Shown piece by piece: positions 1 to 7,415 of a stretch of DNA of 64,000 bases. Source of the DNA: an uncultured Clostridia bacterium (lineage in GTDB: Bacteria > Bacillota > Clostridia > Oscillospirales > Ruminococcaceae). The stretch covers positions 28,807-92,806 of the forward strand of contig CANRDI010000008.1 in the NCBI GenBank assembly GCA_947629335.1, given 5' to 3'. How positions within the stretch are numbered: position 1 is the first letter of the stretch; each line of letters begins with the position of its first letter. The notes under the pieces were generated by a model, which worked only from the letters and a program-made list of their open reading frames with translations, was not told the DNA's origin and did not search any database. The position numbers and the translations under genes are program-made.

Positions 1-1531
1 TATCCGCGACCTTTTCTATAACACTCCCGCGCGCCTTAAATTCCTGAAAAAAGACGTTACTGAGGGCAATTATATCTCAAACGTCGTAGAAAAGCTCGCT
101 CTGTCGCATCCCGATATTTCGTTCCGATTTATCCGCGAGGGCAGACAGGCGCTTCTTACTTCGGGCGACGGTAGCTTTTACAGCGCCATTCACGCCGTTT
201 TCGGAAAGCAGTTTGCCGCGTCGATGATACCTGTTGAAAACGTATACAGAAATATCGGCGTAACCGGCTATGTCAGCTCGCCTCTGTTTACCAGAACAAA
301 CCGTACTATGCAAAACTTTTTCGTAAACGGAAGAAGCGTAAAAAGTCCTCTGTGCTGTGCGGCGCTTGAAGAAGCGTTTAAAAACAACATAATGGTCGGA
401 AAATTTCCCGCGTGCGTTCTGTGCATAAATACCGCCCCTGCGCTTCTTGACGCAAACATTTCCCCCGCAAAGACCGAAGTCCGCTTTTCAAACGAAAAGG
501 CGGTTTTCGACGCTGTTTATTTCGCGGTAAAGACCGCGCTCACGGGATATGACGAAAGCCGCGAAATAATATTGACGAGCAAAAAGAATGATGACGGACC
601 GACAACTGTGCAGATACCGACCGTAAAAGTTCCCGTCGGAAACGAGATATATGCTGTTGAACAGCCGAGACCCGCTCCGGACAGTTTTTTCAAAAAACAG
701 ACCGAAGAGATAAATGCCGTCCAGCCGACGCTTTCCGGAGAAGTGATAACGGAAAAAGAAACCGACGTTTCCGAAAATGACCGCGGGAATAACGACAATT
801 TGGAGGACATTTCCGCGCAGAATAATTCCGCGCCTCGGATAGTCCGCGAAATACAGCCTAATTTAAGCGGCTATTCATTCATAACAGAAAAATCGTTTGA
901 AAAGCGCATAGCCGAAAATAACTCCGAGGAAAACACATCTTCCGCTCAACCCCCCGAAAAACCGAGCGATGTCCGTGTTATAGGCGAGCTTTTTAAGACA
1001 TATATACTCTGCGAGAGCGGCGAATCGCTTTTGCTTATAGACAAACATGCCGCCCATGAGCGGATAAATTTCGAGAAGTTCAAGCGCGGAACGGATATCC
1101 ACGGACAACTTCTTATCGAGCCGCAGGAGGTATATCTGACCGCCGAGGAATTTGAGGCGGTAAAATGCTTTAAACAGCAGCTCGAAAACACTGGAGTCCT
1201 GATAAAACTGACAGACGAGGGAAAAGTGTTTGTAGAGGGCGTTCCCCAGTCGCTTGAAGGGTGCGATCCCGAAGACCTTCTGCAAAGCGTTGCAGAGATA
1301 CTTGCTTCGGGAAACGACAATGCTTCGGGCGCGCTTTTTGACGACGTTCTGCATACTATGGCGTGCAAAGCGAGTATCCGCGCAAACGAAACGCAGAGCA
1401 TAGCAGAGCTTACTTTCCTTGCAAAAGAGGTTCTCAGCAACAACGACATACGCTATTGTCCGCACGGCAGACCCGTTATCACACAGATCTCAAAATCCCG
1501 TATAGAGCGGTATTTCGGCAGGATACAATAA
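1..1531 (+). CDS. mutL: DNA mismatch repair protein MutL (5' end outside window)
   Basis: The open frame runs in from the left edge without a start, so only the C-terminal ~510 residues are present. The first residues carry the MutL signature FYNTPARLKFLK of the GHKL ATPase/transducer region. A hydrophilic linker follows (about residues 190-310 of this fragment), then the C-terminal dimerisation and endonuclease domain. That domain has a DKHAAHERINFE stretch (the DQHA-type metal-binding nuclease motif, with Gln replaced by Lys), an ACKASIRAN stretch and a CPHGRP motif, so the protein is probably a nicking-competent MutL. In mismatch repair it couples MutS recognition to strand nicking. MiaA follows 168 bases downstream, a common Clostridia order. 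Identity is very secure; only the start is unseen. Confidence 0.96.
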   Translation, partial: IRDLFYNTPARLKFLKKDVTEGNYISNVVEKLALSHPDISFRFIREGRQALLTSGDGSFYSAIHAVFGKQFAASMIPVENVYRNIGVTGYVSSPLFTRTNRTMQNFFVNGRSVKSPLCCAALEEAFKNNIMVGKFPACVLCINTAPALLDANISPAKTEVRFSNEKAVFDAVYFAVKTALTGYDESREIILTSKKNDDGPTTVQIPTVKVPVGNEIYAVEQPRPAPDSFFKKQTEEINAVQPTLSGEVITEKETDVSENDRGNNDNLEDISAQNNSAPRIVREIQPNLSGYSFITEKSFEKRIAENNSEENTSSAQPPEKPSDVRVIGELFKTYILCESGESLLLIDKHAAHERINFEKFKRGTDIHGQLLIEPQEVYLTAEEFEAVKCFKQQLENTGVLIKLTDEGKVFVEGVPQSLEGCDPEDLLQSVAEILASGNDNASGALFDDVLHTMACKASIRANETQSIAELTFLAKEVLSNNDIRYCPHGRPVITQISKSRIERYFGRIQ

Positions 1532-1699
1532 AATCAGACTGTTGATTAATCCACATCTGCATCTGCATCATCAGCGTTATGCGATACGCACATAACGAAT
1601 GTATATCGGGGCTATCTCAACAGCCTGAGTTTCAACTTTAAATACATATACAAGCTGTAAAATCTTTGCTCACGGCAACTTCGGAAAGGACGGTCTTTT

Positions 1700-2656
1700 T
1701 TGAATACGATCATTGTCATCTGCGGTCCGACCGCTTCAGGAAAGACTGCGCTTTCGGTCGAACTTGCGAAAATATACGGCGGCGAGATAATTTCCGCCGA
1801 CAGTATGCAGATATATACCGATATGGACATTGCCTCGGCAAAGGCTTCTCCCGAAGAACAGCAGGGAATACCTCACCACCTTATGAATTTTTTAGACCCT
1901 TCCGAAAGTTTTTCCGTTGCGGATTATGTAAAACTTTGCAAAGAAAAATGCGGCGAGATATTCGCGCGTGGAAATATCCCGATAATATGCGGCGGAACGG
2001 GACTTTATATAAGCTCGTTTGTCGATAATCTTACATTTGACGAATGCAAACAAGACCCCGAATATCGTGAGGAAATGCGGAAATATGCCGAAGAAAACGG
2101 AGCGGCGGCTCTTTTGGAAAAGCTCCGCGAGGTCGATCCCGAAACCGCCGGCATGCTCCATGAAAACAATATCGGACGGATTATCCGCGCTCTTGAAGTA
2201 TATAAGACCACGGGACATACTATTTCCGAGTCAAAAAGAAACTCGCGCAAAGAGCCTTCGCCGTATAAATTTATAATGATAACTCTCGATTTCGCCGACC
2301 GTGAACAGCTTAAAGAACGCATAAACAGACGTGTTGACGAGATGATCGAGCGCGGGCTTTTAAATGAAGCCAAAGAATGTTTCGCGCAGAAAAACCGCCC
2401 TACCGCCGCTCAGGCTATCGGCATAAAAGAGCTTTATCCATATCTCTGCGGCGAAAAAACGCTCGAAGAGTGTGTTGAAGAGCTTAAACTGCGCACAAGA
2501 CAGTATGCCAAAAGACAATTGACATGGTTCAGGCGCGGCGGGAAAATGAACAGACTTGTTATAGAAAAAAACGACGGACTTTGTGAAATTTTATCCAAAG
2601 CGCGGCGTATAATTGACGATAATTTACAAATTATGGAAAATAGCAGGCAAAATTAA
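1700..2656 (+). CDS. miaA: tRNA dimethylallyltransferase MiaA
   Basis: This enzyme transfers a dimethylallyl group to A37 of tRNAs that read codons starting with U, which stabilises codon pairing. The N-terminus holds the P-loop GPTASGKTA at about residues 8-16, followed by the conserved SADSMQIY and HHLMNFLDP stretches. The C-terminal part carries RTRQYAKRQLTWFR, typical of MiaA. Length (318 residues) is normal for the family. The start is a TTG codon, chosen because a GGAAAGGA ribosome binding site lies about nine bases upstream and the P-loop follows at the usual distance. It sits between mutL and hfq, a widely conserved arrangement. The 1532-1699 gap upstream shows no clear gene or terminator. 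Confidence 0.96.
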   Translation: MNTIIVICGPTASGKTALSVELAKIYGGEIISADSMQIYTDMDIASAKASPEEQQGIPHHLMNFLDPSESFSVADYVKLCKEKCGEIFARGNIPIICGGTGLYISSFVDNLTFDECKQDPEYREEMRKYAEENGAAALLEKLREVDPETAGMLHENNIGRIIRALEVYKTTGHTISESKRNSRKEPSPYKFIMITLDFADREQLKERINRRVDEMIERGLLNEAKECFAQKNRPTAAQAIGIKELYPYLCGEKTLEECVEELKLRTRQYAKRQLTWFRRGGKMNRLVIEKNDGLCEILSKARRIIDDNLQIMENSRQN

Positions 2657-2851
2657 ATAAATTTTTTAAATTTTGTTGCATTTTTATTAAAAAAACTCTA
2701 AAAATTATAAAAAAAGTATAGCATTTTTTGAAAGAATATGTTATACTGTATCTATATAGTTGGGGAGTGTTCGTTTTTTTCGGACATTTCGGACGTTATG
2801 CCCGACGAAACGCAAAAACGCTTTCAATACAGAGAGAAAAGGTGATTTATT

Positions 2852-3097
2852 ATGGCAAAGGACATCAATTTACAGGACGTTTTTCTTAATCAGGCGCGTA
2901 AGGATAAGATACCCGTTACAATCTACATTACGAACGGTTTCCAGTTCAAGGGCATTGTAAAGGGATTTGATAACTATACCGTCATTCTCGATACGGACGG
3001 AAAGCAAAACCTTATTTATAAACACGCTATTTCTACAATTACGCCGTTCAAGGCTGTTTCTATACTCGACGCTTATGAAAAGAGCGCGGAAGAATAA
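2852..3097 (+). CDS. hfq: RNA chaperone Hfq
   Basis: Hfq is a small hexameric Sm-fold protein that binds U-rich and A-rich RNA and can pair small RNAs with messages. The 81-residue product begins [16 protein letters not shown], and the Sm1 segment [15 protein letters not shown] and the Sm2-type segment [10 protein letters not shown] are both visible. The start is an ATG preceded by an AAAGGTG ribosome binding site. Hfq directly follows miaA as in most bacteria. The 195 bases between them contain a TATACT element near 2750 that may serve as its own -10 box, though the -35 is weak. Hfq in Firmicutes often has a limited role in small-RNA regulation, so its regulatory weight here is unknown. Confidence 0.96.
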   Translation: MAKDINLQDVFLNQARKDKIPVTIYITNGFQFKGIVKGFDNYTVILDTDGKQNLIYKHAISTITPFKAVSILDAYEKSAEE

Positions 3098-3128
3098 GAC
3101 ACTTTTCTGACGGGAAGGTGAGCTTTTA

Positions 3129-4343
3129 GTGAATTCTGCTTGGACGCGAGCGGTAGTGATAATTGTTTCTGCGTTTATCATACTCATTGCATTGGGACAG
3201 ATTTTCTTTGTCGGGCGAAGCTCGGTAAAGACCGAGACCGCTTTCAGTTATAATTTCGACGAGGAGATACCGTTTGTCGGGGTGTTTTTGCGCGACGAAA
3301 CTATTGTCACGGACAATAGAACGGGCGTTTTGTCTTATGTGTATGACGACGGGATAAAAGTGGGAAAAAGTACCATTGTCGCAAGGCGCTATAAAAACGA
3401 CGGAGATATTACGAAAAAGCGCGAGATAGAAAAGCTCGAAAAGCAGATCGAAATGCTTGAAAGCGCTGAAGAACTTTTGGGAACGGATAATTCCCAGCTT
3501 GAGGCGATTTCTGCGCAGATAAACGAGAGCCATTCTTCTATTATCGACAGCATTTCCGAGGGCGATTTCGAGAAAGCGTCCGAATATCGGAACAATCTCT
3601 TGTGCGCAATGTGCAAGCGCGAGATAACCTTAAAAGAAAGCGACGGCTATTCCGAAAAAAAACAGGCGCTTAATCAGAGAATATCCGAGCTTAACGCGCT
3701 TCTTTCGGGCGGATTTTATGATGTTTATGCCGGCGGAACGGGCTATTTTGTGAGCAGTATCGACGGTTATGAGGGAGAATTCGGCTTTTCCGATATCGAT
3801 AAGCTGACCGAAGATAAAATAAACGAGGTCATCGCAAAGCCCGAAAAGTCGGCGCAGAACTCGTCGGTGATAGGAAAGCTCGTTTCCGATTATCGCTGGA
3901 GAGCGGCGGCGGTCATTGATATGGGCAATATGTTCGGCATCAGCACAAACAGCGATGTGGTCGTTCGTATAGGTTCAAGCTCCAGAATGGTGAAGGCAAG
4001 GGTCGTTTCCGTTAAAAAATGCTCGGATAATAAGGCAATTTACGTTTTTGAGTGCGACGATCTTATGGCAGAGGCGCTGGCTTCAAGAACTGCGAGTTTC
4101 AATCTCGTTCTGAAAAGCTACGGCGGACTTCGCGTTTCACGAAATGCTCTGCGTGAAAACGAAAATGGCGAGATCGGAGTTTATATTGAACGCGACAATA
4201 GACTGTTGTTCAAGAAAATCAACGTTGAATACTGGGGCGAAGATTATGTCATCTGCACACAAGAGGCAGGCGAGGAATATCTGAAGCTCTACGACAGCGT
4301 TGTCGTCGAAGGCAAGGATCTGTATGATGGAAAGGTTGTATGA
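3129..4343 (+). CDS. HlyD-like membrane-anchored adaptor protein
   Basis: The 404-residue product has one N-terminal transmembrane segment (about residues 8-28) and an extracytoplasmic remainder. A short beta-rich biotinyl-lipoyl-like region is followed by a charged coiled coil (about residues 95-175, rich in Glu, Lys and Leu heptads). A second beta-rich region follows (about 190-400). This layout matches the HlyD/membrane-fusion type proteins often annotated beside sepF in Clostridia, but no efflux ATPase or permease is nearby, so an envelope or division role is as likely as export. The start is GTG, preceded by GGAAGGTGA. The next gene starts inside its 3' end, so it is in one operon with yggS-sepF-ylmH. 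Confidence 0.6.
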   Translation: MNSAWTRAVVIIVSAFIILIALGQIFFVGRSSVKTETAFSYNFDEEIPFVGVFLRDETIVTDNRTGVLSYVYDDGIKVGKSTIVARRYKNDGDITKKREIEKLEKQIEMLESAEELLGTDNSQLEAISAQINESHSSIIDSISEGDFEKASEYRNNLLCAMCKREITLKESDGYSEKKQALNQRISELNALLSGGFYDVYAGGTGYFVSSIDGYEGEFGFSDIDKLTEDKINEVIAKPEKSAQNSSVIGKLVSDYRWRAAAVIDMGNMFGISTNSDVVVRIGSSSRMVKARVVSVKKCSDNKAIYVFECDDLMAEALASRTASFNLVLKSYGGLRVSRNALRENENGEIGVYIERDNRLLFKKINVEYWGEDYVICTQEAGEEYLKLYDSVVVEGKDLYDGKVV

Positions 4344-5031
4344 AGCAGATTTCCCCGATATTCGAGAAAATTATCGGGTGATATGTGAAAATGTAGATAA
4401 CGCAATGTCGCTGGCAAAGCGCTGCGACAAAGTAAAGATAATGGCGGTCACTAAGACCGTGCCGCCCGAAAGGGTAAACTTCGCGGTGGGGCTGGGGATA
4501 GAACTGCTCGGCGAAAACCGCGTGCAGGAATACCTTGAAAAGCGGGAGAGTTATGCTCCCGCAGAGGTTCATTTTATCGGCGGACTTCAAACAAACAAGG
4601 TAAAGTACATTATTGATAAGGTTTCAATGATCCATTCTGTGGACAGTTTTCATCTGGCGGAAGAAATTGACCGCCGCGCAAAACAGCACGGAATGACCAT
4701 GGATATACTCGCCGAGATAAATATAGGCGAAGAAGAAACAAAAGGCGGGGTCTCTGCGGACAAGGCAAAAAGCCTTTGCGGGGAGATCTCAAACCTCGAA
4801 AACCTCAGGCTCAGAGGGCTTATGGCAATTCCGCCCGCGGGCTGTGGAGAAGAGGTCTTTGCTCGTATGCAGGAGCTTTTTGAAAATATAAAAGCGAACT
4901 GCAAAGGGGGACTGTTTGATACGCTTTCGATGGGAATGTCGGGGGATTATCAGGCGGCGATAAAATATGGGGCTACCGTTGTCCGGATTGGTTCAGCGCT
5001 CTTCGGACAAAGGCAATACAATAACAAATAA
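4324..5031 (+). CDS. YggS/YlmE-family pyridoxal phosphate homeostasis protein
   Basis: This is a fold-type III PLP-binding protein of the YggS (YlmE, PLPBP) family, which buffers pyridoxal phosphate and affects amino-acid pools rather than catalysing a known reaction. The sequence shows the cofactor lysine context KIMAVTKTVP near the N-terminus, ELLGENRVQEY, HFIGGLQTNKVK, the phosphate-binding stretch LSMGMSGDYQAAI and a C-terminal VRIGSALFG. Two ATG codons at 4324 and 4327 follow an AAGGAT element; the first is used here, and it overlaps the upstream gene by 20 bases. The gene sits upstream of sepF as in many Gram-positive division clusters (ylmE-sepF-ylmG-ylmH-divIVA), here without ylmG. 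Confidence 0.93.
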   Translation: MMERLYEADFPDIRENYRVICENVDNAMSLAKRCDKVKIMAVTKTVPPERVNFAVGLGIELLGENRVQEYLEKRESYAPAEVHFIGGLQTNKVKYIIDKVSMIHSVDSFHLAEEIDRRAKQHGMTMDILAEINIGEEETKGGVSADKAKSLCGEISNLENLRLRGLMAIPPAGCGEEVFARMQELFENIKANCKGGLFDTLSMGMSGDYQAAIKYGATVVRIGSALFGQRQYNNK

Positions 5032-5047
5032 TTGGGAGGAAATCAAA

Positions 5048-5497
5048 ATGGCAGGTTTTTTAAGAAATTTGTTCGGGACGGCGGACGACAGCGAAGGATT
5101 TGTAGACTATGAAAGCGAGTCTTATGATACCTCGTCGAGCGCAGTCACAAACGAAGAGGCTGGCTATTCTTCGGGATACAGCGAGCCAAAGTCATATTCG
5201 AGCAGTTCTTCAGGCTCAAAATTCGTAAACATAGGCACAGGAAGCGCATCTCCTACAAAGATCAAGATCTTAAAGCCAAAGAGCTATGAAGAAGTGATCG
5301 AAGTTGCGGTTGACCTTATCCGTGAGGGAACGACCATATTTATAAACCTTAACGGACTTTCAAACGACATCTGCATAAGAATAGTTGACTTTATGACGGG
5401 TGTTACGGCGGCTTTCCAGGGGGATATCAAAAAGGTAGACGCATATTGTTATGCGGCGGCGCCGAAGAATGTTGATCTTATTGACAGTATCGACTGA
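5048..5497 (+). CDS. sepF: Cell division protein SepF
   Basis: SepF tethers FtsZ to the membrane during septum formation. The 149-residue product has the N-terminal amphipathic helix AGFLRNLFG for membrane binding. A serine- and acid-rich linker follows (about residues 15-75), then the globular FtsZ-binding domain with ILKPKSYEEVIEVAVDLIREG and a C-terminal DFMTGVTAAFQGDIKKVD stretch. The ATG is preceded by a strong GGGAGGA ribosome binding site. A longer reading from upstream ATG codons would extend into yggS and is not needed. It lies in the division cluster yggS-sepF-ylmH-divIVA and is probably co-transcribed with its neighbours. Confidence 0.95.
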   Translation: MAGFLRNLFGTADDSEGFVDYESESYDTSSSAVTNEEAGYSSGYSEPKSYSSSSSGSKFVNIGTGSASPTKIKILKPKSYEEVIEVAVDLIREGTTIFINLNGLSNDICIRIVDFMTGVTAAFQGDIKKVDAYCYAAAPKNVDLIDSID

Positions 5498-5500
5498 TTT

Positions 5501-6271
5501 ATGCCGCTTGATCTGACAGAAGACGAGCGTTATCTGTCCGCGCATATCTGTGATTTGCTTAGACGCAGTTTTAGGACAGGAGTGCCGCAGTTTTCGGCAT
5601 TTCTGAATGAAAGAGAAGCAGCTATAGCAGTACAAACGGCGCGGACAGAGAACGTAATTCCTGTGTTTTTCGGGGGATATGAAGGCGCGGTGAGAACGGT
5701 CTGCGGCTTTTTTGAGGGGACATTCGGCGAGGATTTTGCCGAAGAAGCCAAAAACGAGCTGTTTCCGATAAGCGCTGTGTCATTTTCTTACCGTGAGCGC
5801 GACAGGCTTTCACACCGCGATTTTTTGGGGGCAATTATGTCCCTGGGGATAAAGCGGGAAACAGTGGGGGATATTGTCGTGTCGGACGGAGAGGCGGCGG
5901 TTTTCTGCCTTGACGCGGAGGCAGAGCTTATCCGCGGGATAACAAAGATCGGAAATGCAGGGGTCTGCGCTGAGGACGGACTGAAAAAACCGATAGAAAA
6001 GCCGAAAACAGTAAATTTTATCGCAAGCGTTCCGTCAATGCGGCTTGACTGTATAGTGGGGGCTTGTGCAAACATTTCAAGGGAAAGATCCGCCACGCTC
6101 GTTAAAAGCGGGCTTGTGACTGCGGATTTTTCGGTGTGTCTTGAGGTAAGTAAAATAGTTGCGGAAAATTCTGTACTCTCGCTCAGAGGGTACGGAAAAT
6201 TTAAAGTGTCGAAAATTGTCGGGACGTCAAAGAAAGGACGTCTGCGCGTCGAGATCGAAAAGTATGTATAA
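5501..6271 (+). CDS. ylmH: YlmH-family S4-domain RNA-binding protein
   Basis: The 256-residue product belongs to the YlmH family found in Gram-positive division clusters. In Bacillus YlmH binds stalled ribosomes and takes part in rescue. The N-terminal two thirds match the family (FLNEREAAIA, a FFGGYEGAVR stretch, RERDRLSHRDFLGAIMSLGIKR split across the domain, and a GDIVV stretch). The C-terminal S4 RNA-binding domain occupies about residues 180-250 (SMRLDCIVGACANISRERS, then the loop VLSLRGYGKFKV). It starts three bases after the sepF stop codon, so translation is probably coupled. A long perfect inverted repeat lies just downstream of the stop. Confidence 0.92.
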   Translation: MPLDLTEDERYLSAHICDLLRRSFRTGVPQFSAFLNEREAAIAVQTARTENVIPVFFGGYEGAVRTVCGFFEGTFGEDFAEEAKNELFPISAVSFSYRERDRLSHRDFLGAIMSLGIKRETVGDIVVSDGEAAVFCLDAEAELIRGITKIGNAGVCAEDGLKKPIEKPKTVNFIASVPSMRLDCIVGACANISRERSATLVKSGLVTADFSVCLEVSKIVAENSVLSLRGYGKFKVSKIVGTSKKGRLRVEIEKYV

Positions 6272-6272
6272 T

Positions 6273-6324
6273 CTGTTCTCATAGGAATTGAAGGCAGAGA
6301 TGGCTGCAATTCCTATGAGAACAG
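6273..6324. repeat. 18-bp perfect inverted repeat between ylmH and divIVA
   Basis: The arms at 6273-6290 and 6307-6324 (CTGTTCTCATAGGAATTG and its exact reverse complement) are separated by a 16-base loop. No T-run follows, so this is not a classical intrinsic terminator. It may be an mRNA-stabilising or processing stem between ylmH and divIVA, or a mobile palindromic repeat. Confidence 0.8.
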
Positions 6325-6392
6325 GACGGATGATACCGGAATGTTTTGATAAAAAACGCATAAAGCGCGGATAATATGGAAGGAAGAATTTA

Positions 6393-7310
6393 ATGAACGC
6401 AAAGGAAATTATCGGAAAGCATTTTGAAAAAGCCGCCTTCAACGGCTATAAAACCGAAGAGGTCGATGAGTTTCTCAGAGTGGTTTCGGAAGAGTTTTCG
6501 AGACTTCAAAAAGAAAACGGCGAACTTGAACGCAAGCTCGAAGTTTTAGCGGATAAGATCCGCGAATACCGTGAGGACGAGGAGGCATTAAAGGACGCTC
6601 TGCTTATCGCTCAAAAACAGGGCAACGCTATTGTGGCGGAGTCAAAGGCTTCTGCGGAAAAGCTTACAAAAGAAACAAACGAGAATATCGAGAAAAGACT
6701 TGCGGAAGCAAAGGCTAAGAGCGAAAAGACAATAAATGACGCAAACGAATATTCGGAAAAAACAAGAAAAGAAGCCGACAATACCGCCGACAGAATAGTG
6801 ACCGAAGCCCAGAATAAGGCGGATGAAATAAAGGCTCTTATGGAAAAACAGCGCGAGATACAGGAAAATATTATCCGCGAGACCAAAAAAGAAGCTCTTG
6901 AATTCAGACAGAGACTTTTGGACGGTTATAACGAGCAGATCACGCTTATAGATTCGCTTCCCGATAAATGCGAGAACGATTATGTAAAGAGAGTGGCAGA
7001 AGAGGCTGAAAAGCGCGAAGAAGAACGCTTGAAGAAGGCTGCCGCTGAAAAGGCGGAGGCTGAAAAAGCCGCAAAGGCTGCGGCTGCGAAGAACGCCGCT
7101 GCACAGCAGAAAAATGACAATAATGTCAACAAGAAAAAGAACGAAAAACCCGTTTATTCCGAAAATGTGAGCGAAAAGAACCAACCCTCAAAGACCGTTC
7201 CCGAAAAAACGGCAGAAAATAACCTTCCTTTCTTCAGCTCTAATACTGCCGAGGCAAAGCCTATACGCCACGGAGATCTTAAATTCGGAAAGAATAACGA
7301 TAATAAATAA
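6393..7310 (+). CDS. divIVA: DivIVA-domain cell pole/septum protein
   Basis: DivIVA proteins sense negatively curved membrane at septa and poles and recruit division or sporulation factors. The N-terminus carries the conserved lipid-binding segment IIGKHFEKAAFNGYKTEEVD, where DivIVA normally has a (F)-x-GY-x-x-x-EVD-x-FL pattern, followed by FLRVVSEEF. From about residue 35 to 215 the protein is almost continuous coiled coil, with an interrupted pattern of Glu/Lys/Ala heptads. The tail (about 220-305) is a low-complexity Lys/Ala/Glu-rich region ending in a short Gly-containing peptide. The start ATG is preceded by GGAAGGAAG. Location after ylmH fits the division cluster. The tail is longer than in Bacillus DivIVA. 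Confidence 0.93.
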   Translation: MNAKEIIGKHFEKAAFNGYKTEEVDEFLRVVSEEFSRLQKENGELERKLEVLADKIREYREDEEALKDALLIAQKQGNAIVAESKASAEKLTKETNENIEKRLAEAKAKSEKTINDANEYSEKTRKEADNTADRIVTEAQNKADEIKALMEKQREIQENIIRETKKEALEFRQRLLDGYNEQITLIDSLPDKCENDYVKRVAEEAEKREEERLKKAAAEKAEAEKAAKAAAAKNAAAQQKNDNNVNKKKNEKPVYSENVSEKNQPSKTVPEKTAENNLPFFSSNTAEAKPIRHGDLKFGKNNDNK

Positions 7311-7415
7311 GAACTTGATTTCATATACGCTTGATACGTCTTGCGGATAATTCGCTTTGCAATGCGCGTTTCAAGCAATGAAAACAAGTAAAAAACAATA
7401 ATCGAGGAGTCAGCT

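Noticed and set aside
1532..1699. A gene or small RNA between mutL and miaA
   Set aside because: No start with a ribosome binding site, no promoter and no strong hairpin was found.
7311..7415. A T-box riboswitch upstream of ileS
   Set aside because: The 105-base interval is too short and no T-box motif (TGGNACCGCG type) is seen.
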